From positions 1 through 8,529 of the forward strand of contig JAITST010000338.1 in assembly GCA_031287585.1 (NCBI GenBank): a DNA stretch of 8,529 bases, in the 5' to 3' direction. Numbering within the stretch: position 1 is the first letter of the stretch; each line of letters opens with the position of its first letter. Both the position numbers and the translations under genes were made by a program. Shown here piece by piece: positions 5,540 through 8,529 of this stretch. Origin of the DNA: Planctomycetaceae bacterium (GTDB lineage: Bacteria > Planctomycetota > Planctomycetia > Pirellulales > Thermoguttaceae). The notes beneath the pieces are model-generated. The model ran no database searches. It saw nothing but the letters and a program-made list of their open reading frames with translations, and was not told the origin of the DNA.

Positions 5540-6070
5540 ATGAGACCACTACTATATTTTACTCTCTGCGTTGTCACCGTGTTCTATCACATTGATTATA
5601 CCGTTGCTCAGCCGACAACGTATCCGCCAACGATAACACCGTCCGCTGTAACGTCAACAACATCGTTGACATCGCCGTCGTCATCAAACGAGTCTGTATT
5701 TGCGGAACTTGAAGCGAAGGTGGAAACGTTCTTTTTGGAACTAGACTCAACACCGAAAACAGCGTTTGAAAATCTATTACGGGGAGGTCCGCTGGCGGAT
5801 AACGCGACCTCCGAAACCATCGACACGTTGCGGACAAAGTTGACAGATGCGAAAATCCAATGCGGACGTTATCGGGGACGCGAACGAATCAAGGCAGACG
5901 CAATCGGTGCGGACTTGGTACTAATGCGTTTCCTGTACAAATGTGACCGTTTCCCAATTGTCTGGTACATCTCATTCTACCGAACACCAACAACCACAGG
6001 TACACAACCGGGGCAATGGACAGTCATAAGTGTAAGGTTCGATATGAATCTGGAAGTGCTGGCACTGTGA
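5540..6070 (+). CDS. Exported hypothetical protein, NTF2-like domain
   Basis: The product is 176 residues. Residues 1-23 are a signal peptide (hydrophobic LLYFTLCVVTVFY, cleavage after TVA before QP). Residues 24-51 are a Thr/Ser/Pro-rich linker, and residues 52-176 form a compact domain. That domain starts with a helix (FAELEAKVETFFLELDS), continues through a second helical part, and ends in amphipathic strands (DLVLMRFLYKCDRFPIVWYI, then GQWTVISVRFDMNLEVLAL). This helix-then-sheet order, with the QWTVISVRF ending, suggests a small NTF2/SnoaL-like fold of a kind common among uncharacterised planctomycete proteins. Cys108 and Cys135 could form a disulfide outside the cytoplasm. There is no lipobox cysteine. 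No Shine-Dalgarno sequence precedes the start, which is chosen because it gives an intact signal peptide. No enzymatic motif is seen; the function is unknown. Confidence 0.75.
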   Translation: MRPLLYFTLCVVTVFYHIDYTVAQPTTYPPTITPSAVTSTTSLTSPSSSNESVFAELEAKVETFFLELDSTPKTAFENLLRGGPLADNATSETIDTLRTKLTDAKIQCGRYRGRERIKADAIGADLVLMRFLYKCDRFPIVWYISFYRTPTTTGTQPGQWTVISVRFDMNLEVLAL

Positions 6071-6282
6071 GCCGGAAACGCGAGTGGACAAGTAACAAAA
6101 GTCTCGTAGTTACACAACTGGGATATGACAAACTAAGTCATTTACCCAAATAACAGATACGCTCGAATATGAAGCACAATTTTTGCGTTCGTCCGGATAA
6201 CCGCATTTGCGTACAGCCAGCCGTTATGTTATACTGTAACGCCCGTTATTATATCGTTTGAATTTTTCTCATTGGTACCGCT
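6071..6282. other. Intergenic region upstream of the anti-sigma-like gene
   Basis: The 212 bases hold two weak hairpins after the upstream stop codon: GTAAC/GTTAC around 6092-6113, and ATGAC/GTCAT around 6125-6141. The promoter at 6207-6235 and a leader of about 40 bases follow. The hexamer TTGCGT occurs at 6183-6188 and again as the -35 at 6207-6212. No gene is seen. Confidence 0.5.
6207..6235 (+). promoter_or_regulatory. Promoter of the anti-sigma-like/exonuclease operon
   Basis: TTGCGT (6207-6212) and TATACT (6230-6235) are spaced by exactly 17 bases. TG at 6227-6228 gives an extended -10 (TGTTATACT). Transcription would start near 6242, about 41 bases before the ATG at 6283. Confidence 0.6.
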
Positions 6283-7413
6283 ATGGAACGTACAGAAGAC
6301 GAGAACGCAACGCAGTTTTTTGAGAATGTGGAATCGCAGGAGGATTTGCTCTTGATGAGTTATCTTGATCGCGAGTTGGAACCGGTTGTTCGTGAGCAAC
6401 TGGAATCGCGTCTCGCGCACGATACTGGTTTACGCGAAAAACTTGCGGCAATGGAACGCTCGTGGAAATCGCTCGAATTACTCCAACGTGACGAGTGCGA
6501 CAAAAAACTTGTTGAGACAACACTCGAAACAGTCGCCCTATCCGCCGAAGCCGACATCCTATCGCACTCGCAACAACAGCGGCGTGACCGCCGCGGCAAG
6601 TATATGGTCGTGGGACTGTTGATGCTGTTCGTCGTACTCCTGGGATTCCACGTTACACGTCAAATCACTCCCGACCCGAATTTTAGTTTGATATGCGAAA
6701 TGCCTATCATCGAACGTTTCAACCGTTATCGAACAATCATTGACGACACCGAGTTACTCTTCGAGTTGACAAACCAAAAAGTATTTTACGACCCGCAACA
6801 AATCGAACAAACAACCGAGCAAACCAACATCCAGACATTCACAATACATCCCTCAATGAGCGAAGTACGCCGTCGTTACGACCGTATCAAAGCGATGAAG
6901 CCCGACAGTTACGACTACCTCAAACTGTACAACAACCGTCAGACATTTTACCGTCTCCCGCCCGATGTTCAAGACCGTTACCGCGAACTCAATCACAAAA
7001 TCGAACACGCCGCGTCGCCGTTCACTATCGACTACACGTTGACTGTTTACTACGATTGGCTGCGAAATCTGTCAACGTTCGAGAAAGCAAGATTACAAGA
7101 CCATTCAATTCCCGTCGAAACACGTATCGCCGAAATCAAACGTAAGTTACAAACAGTTCCGGTGCCGCGTATTACAACGACACCGTCGGAACTGGCGGGC
7201 GATTCGATTGACTCGGTGAAGAACCAACGTCTGGCAGAGTTTCTCGAACAAAACTACACCGAAGATGATTTGGACAACCAGTTAAACCAACCGCCGGACA
7301 TCGGTTATCGTTTGCTCGAAGACGCTTTCAATCGTTATCACTCGTCGAACAGTTCAGTTAATTCCGTCAACAACATTGATTCACCCGCTAGCCCAACTAC
7401 TACTAATGACTGA
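6283..7413 (+). CDS. Anti-sigma-factor-like single-pass membrane protein
   Basis: The product is 376 residues. The N-terminal part (about 20-65) reads LLLMSYLDRELEPVVREQLE followed by SRLAHDTGLREKLAAME. This matches the YLDGEL...LAADPELR.KL pattern of anti-sigma-type helical domains in Planctomycetota. The zinc-binding HxxxCxxC of classical ZAS domains is absent; the only cysteine in the cytoplasmic part is Cys72. A basic stretch (RRDRRGK, 100-106) precedes one membrane helix (YMVVGLLMLFVVLLGFHVT, 107-125), predicting an N-in, C-out topology. The extracytoplasmic region (about 126-376) is charged and helical, with TFYRLPPDVQDRYRELN and YYDWLRNLS...RIAEIKRKL segments of a planctomycete type without known function. 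It ends in a Ser/Asn/Thr-rich tail. No sigma factor gene is next to it. The start at 6283 lacks a Shine-Dalgarno sequence but lies 41 bases after a good promoter. The stop codon overlaps the start of the exonuclease gene. Confidence 0.72.
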   Translation: MERTEDENATQFFENVESQEDLLLMSYLDRELEPVVREQLESRLAHDTGLREKLAAMERSWKSLELLQRDECDKKLVETTLETVALSAEADILSHSQQQRRDRRGKYMVVGLLMLFVVLLGFHVTRQITPDPNFSLICEMPIIERFNRYRTIIDDTELLFELTNQKVFYDPQQIEQTTEQTNIQTFTIHPSMSEVRRRYDRIKAMKPDSYDYLKLYNNRQTFYRLPPDVQDRYRELNHKIEHAASPFTIDYTLTVYYDWLRNLSTFEKARLQDHSIPVETRIAEIKRKLQTVPVPRITTTPSELAGDSIDSVKNQRLAEFLEQNYTEDDLDNQLNQPPDIGYRLLEDAFNRYHSSNSSVNSVNNIDSPASPTTTND

Positions 7414-8233
7414 CAATAAAATCCGTTATCTCGTGTTCGACATCGAAAGCGTCGCCGACCGTCAACTGATTCGCGACGTGCAATATCCGCACGAGAATTT
7501 CACACCCGACGAGGCGATACGTCATTACCGAGACGAGTTAATTACGAAAAATAATTCTGACTTCATTCCGTACACATATCAGTTCCCGATTTCAATCGGT
7601 GTCGCGAAAGTGGACGAATCATTTTCATTGGTCGAATTAGCGATGCTCAGTCTGCCGCAAATGAAGCCGCACGAAATAACAAAAATGTTTTGGGACGGCT
7701 GGCAAAAATACCGTAATCGCGACCCGCATCTAACATTGGTAAGTTTCAACGGTCGCGGATTTGATTTGCCGTTATTAGAACTAGCGGCGTTTAGGTTTGG
7801 AATACCAATACCAAATTGGTTTGCGCAGAAAGAAAAAACGTTCGACCAGCCGCGTAACAGATACAACTTGAAGTCGCACATCGACATCTGCGACCTGATG
7901 ACAAACAACGGGGCAACAAGATTCAACGGCGGATTAAACTTACTCGCGCACATACTAGGTAAGCCCGGAAAGATGGATACACGCGGCTCAATGGTGCAAG
8001 ATATGTATGACGAAGGCAGGTACGAAGAAATAGCAAACTATTGTCGTTGTGATGTACTAGATACATACTTCGTGTTCCTGCGTGCGATGGTAATCACAGG
8101 TAATTTGTCGCTGGAAAACGAGCAACAGTTAGTATCCAAAAGTAAAGAATGGTTAGAAAAAAGAATAGAAAATCCAGCGTACAAACTATACCTTGACCAC
8201 TGGGGAGACTGGCAAAATCCTTGGGAACAGTGA
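7406..8233 (+). CDS. PolB-like 3'-5' exonuclease (DEDDy superfamily)
   Basis: The 275-residue cytoplasmic protein matches the predicted 3'-5' exonuclease family related to the DNA polymerase B proofreading domain (PF10108). The three exo motifs are visible: ExoI YLVFDIES (Asp12, Glu14), ExoII VSFNGRGFDLPLL (Asn115, Asp120) and ExoIII YCRCDVLDTY (Tyr212, Asp216). The YxxxD form places it in the DEDDy group, with two-metal hydrolysis of single-stranded DNA or RNA from the 3' end. The metal ligands appear intact and there is no polymerase domain, as is usual for this family. The ATG at 7406 is preferred over 7376 because MTDNKIRYLVFDIES places the first strand at the N-terminus as in relatives. 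It overlaps the upstream stop by 8 bases (7406-7413), implying translational coupling. No Shine-Dalgarno sequence is seen. The substrate and role (repair or RNA processing) are unknown. Confidence 0.88.
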   Translation: MTDNKIRYLVFDIESVADRQLIRDVQYPHENFTPDEAIRHYRDELITKNNSDFIPYTYQFPISIGVAKVDESFSLVELAMLSLPQMKPHEITKMFWDGWQKYRNRDPHLTLVSFNGRGFDLPLLELAAFRFGIPIPNWFAQKEKTFDQPRNRYNLKSHIDICDLMTNNGATRFNGGLNLLAHILGKPGKMDTRGSMVQDMYDEGRYEEIANYCRCDVLDTYFVFLRAMVITGNLSLENEQQLVSKSKEWLEKRIENPAYKLYLDHWGDWQNPWEQ

Positions 8234-8295
8234 TAATTGGCTTCACACGGTTGAAAATACGTTACTTAAATTACCGCTTGTTATATGTTGATAAA

Positions 8296-8317
8296 GAATC
8301 CTTACCCCGCACGGGGT
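8296..8317. repeat. Dispersed palindromic repeat, copy 2
   Basis: GAATCC, a T, then TACCCC-GCAC-GGGGT repeats the unit at 1389-1410 with three differences in 22 positions. Two of the changes fall in the loop, so the stem is kept (ACCCC 8304-8308, GGGGT 8313-8317). It lies 63 bases after the exonuclease stop codon. Confidence 0.55.
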
Positions 8318-8484
8318 TATCGAGATTTAGCCCCTACGAACAAAAGTATTATCACAAGTATTTGAGGTTATGGACTAATTTGGAAAGTGCGGATGGTGTT
8401 GTATCTTTGAGAAATGTTGCGATTTCGTGAATCGTTGTCACGTGCCGACAATCAATTGTTTTGTGCAGAAAATTTTTGAGTCAC

Positions 8485-8513
8485 TTTACACACCAAAAAT
8501 AATCTACTACAAT
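8485..8513 (+). promoter_or_regulatory. Sigma-70-type promoter for a gene beyond the window
   Basis: TTTACA (8485-8490) and TACAAT (8508-8513) each differ from consensus at one position and are spaced by exactly 17 bases. Transcription would start near 8520 and run out of the window, implying a plus-strand gene or RNA just downstream. Confidence 0.55.
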
Positions 8514-8529
8514 CGTAAGCCGTTCTATC

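Larger units (their letters stand above)
8234..8529. other. Terminal intergenic region
   Basis: No convincing gene is seen. The region contains the second copy of the dispersed palindrome (8296-8317), followed by TTAGCCCCTACG. A small hairpin, TTGTC (8435-8439) pairing with GACAA (8447-8451), comes next and may help end transcription of the exonuclease operon. A promoter pointing out of the window lies at 8485-8513. Confidence 0.5.

Noticed and set aside
7376..8233. Exonuclease start at 7376
   Set aside because: It adds ten residues not expected before the first strand. The ATG at 7406 gives the usual N-terminus and an ATGA-type overlap.
8221..8430. 69-codon plus-strand ORF at the window end
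   Set aside because: It overlaps the exonuclease gene, runs through the palindromic repeat and has no recognisable similarity.
1..8529. tRNA, rRNA or riboswitch genes
   Set aside because: I saw no T-loop GGTTCRANYCC with matching acceptor stems, no rRNA signature and no conserved riboswitch core in any intergenic region.

Overview
The window reads as chromosomal DNA of a moderately low-GC bacterium, most likely a member of the Planctomycetota. This is inferred from gene content. There is a secreted DUF1080 (3-keto-disaccharide hydrolase) protein, a BBP2/OmpL-like outer-membrane porin with a Cys-rich N-terminus, and a single-pass anti-sigma-like protein without zinc ligands. An exported small protein of planctomycete type is also present, and several genes lack a Shine-Dalgarno sequence. 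No rRNA or tRNA gene is present to confirm the taxonomy.

Layout. Bases 1-216 are the 3' end of a DUF1016/YhcG-type PDDEXK nuclease gene that begins outside the window. It is followed by what looks like a frameshifted small ORF (228-498). Two minus-strand genes come next: the DUF1080 protein (485-1138) and the porin (1581-2819). Each has a plausible promoter and a hairpin terminator. The 442-base gap between them holds a cluster of palindromes, one of which is a near-perfect intrinsic terminator for the porin. A divergent intergenic region (2820-3281) separates the porin from the plus-strand genes: aspS (3282-5051), an 85-residue ACT-like protein (5165-5422), an exported NTF2-like protein (5540-6070), an anti-sigma-like membrane protein (6283-7413) and, overlapping it by 8 bases, a PolB-like 3'-5' exonuclease (7406-8233). 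The last 296 bases hold no convincing gene. They do hold a second copy of a palindromic repeat seen at 1389 and a good promoter pointing out of the window.

How the genes relate. The DUF1080 protein and the porin are both envelope or secreted proteins suited to carbohydrate or solute uptake, but each has its own promoter and terminator and they need not be co-regulated. aspS is housekeeping. Two residues in its anticodon-binding domain suggest that it charges both tRNA-Asp and tRNA-Asn. The anti-sigma-like gene and the exonuclease gene form a translationally coupled pair with its own extended -10 promoter.

I did not find a clear, undescribed multi-gene system. The most interesting signals are the palindromic repeat family, whose mismatches become G-U pairs in minus-strand RNA, the orphan anti-sigma/exonuclease pair, the orphan ACT-like protein, and the degraded ORF beside the DUF1016 gene.
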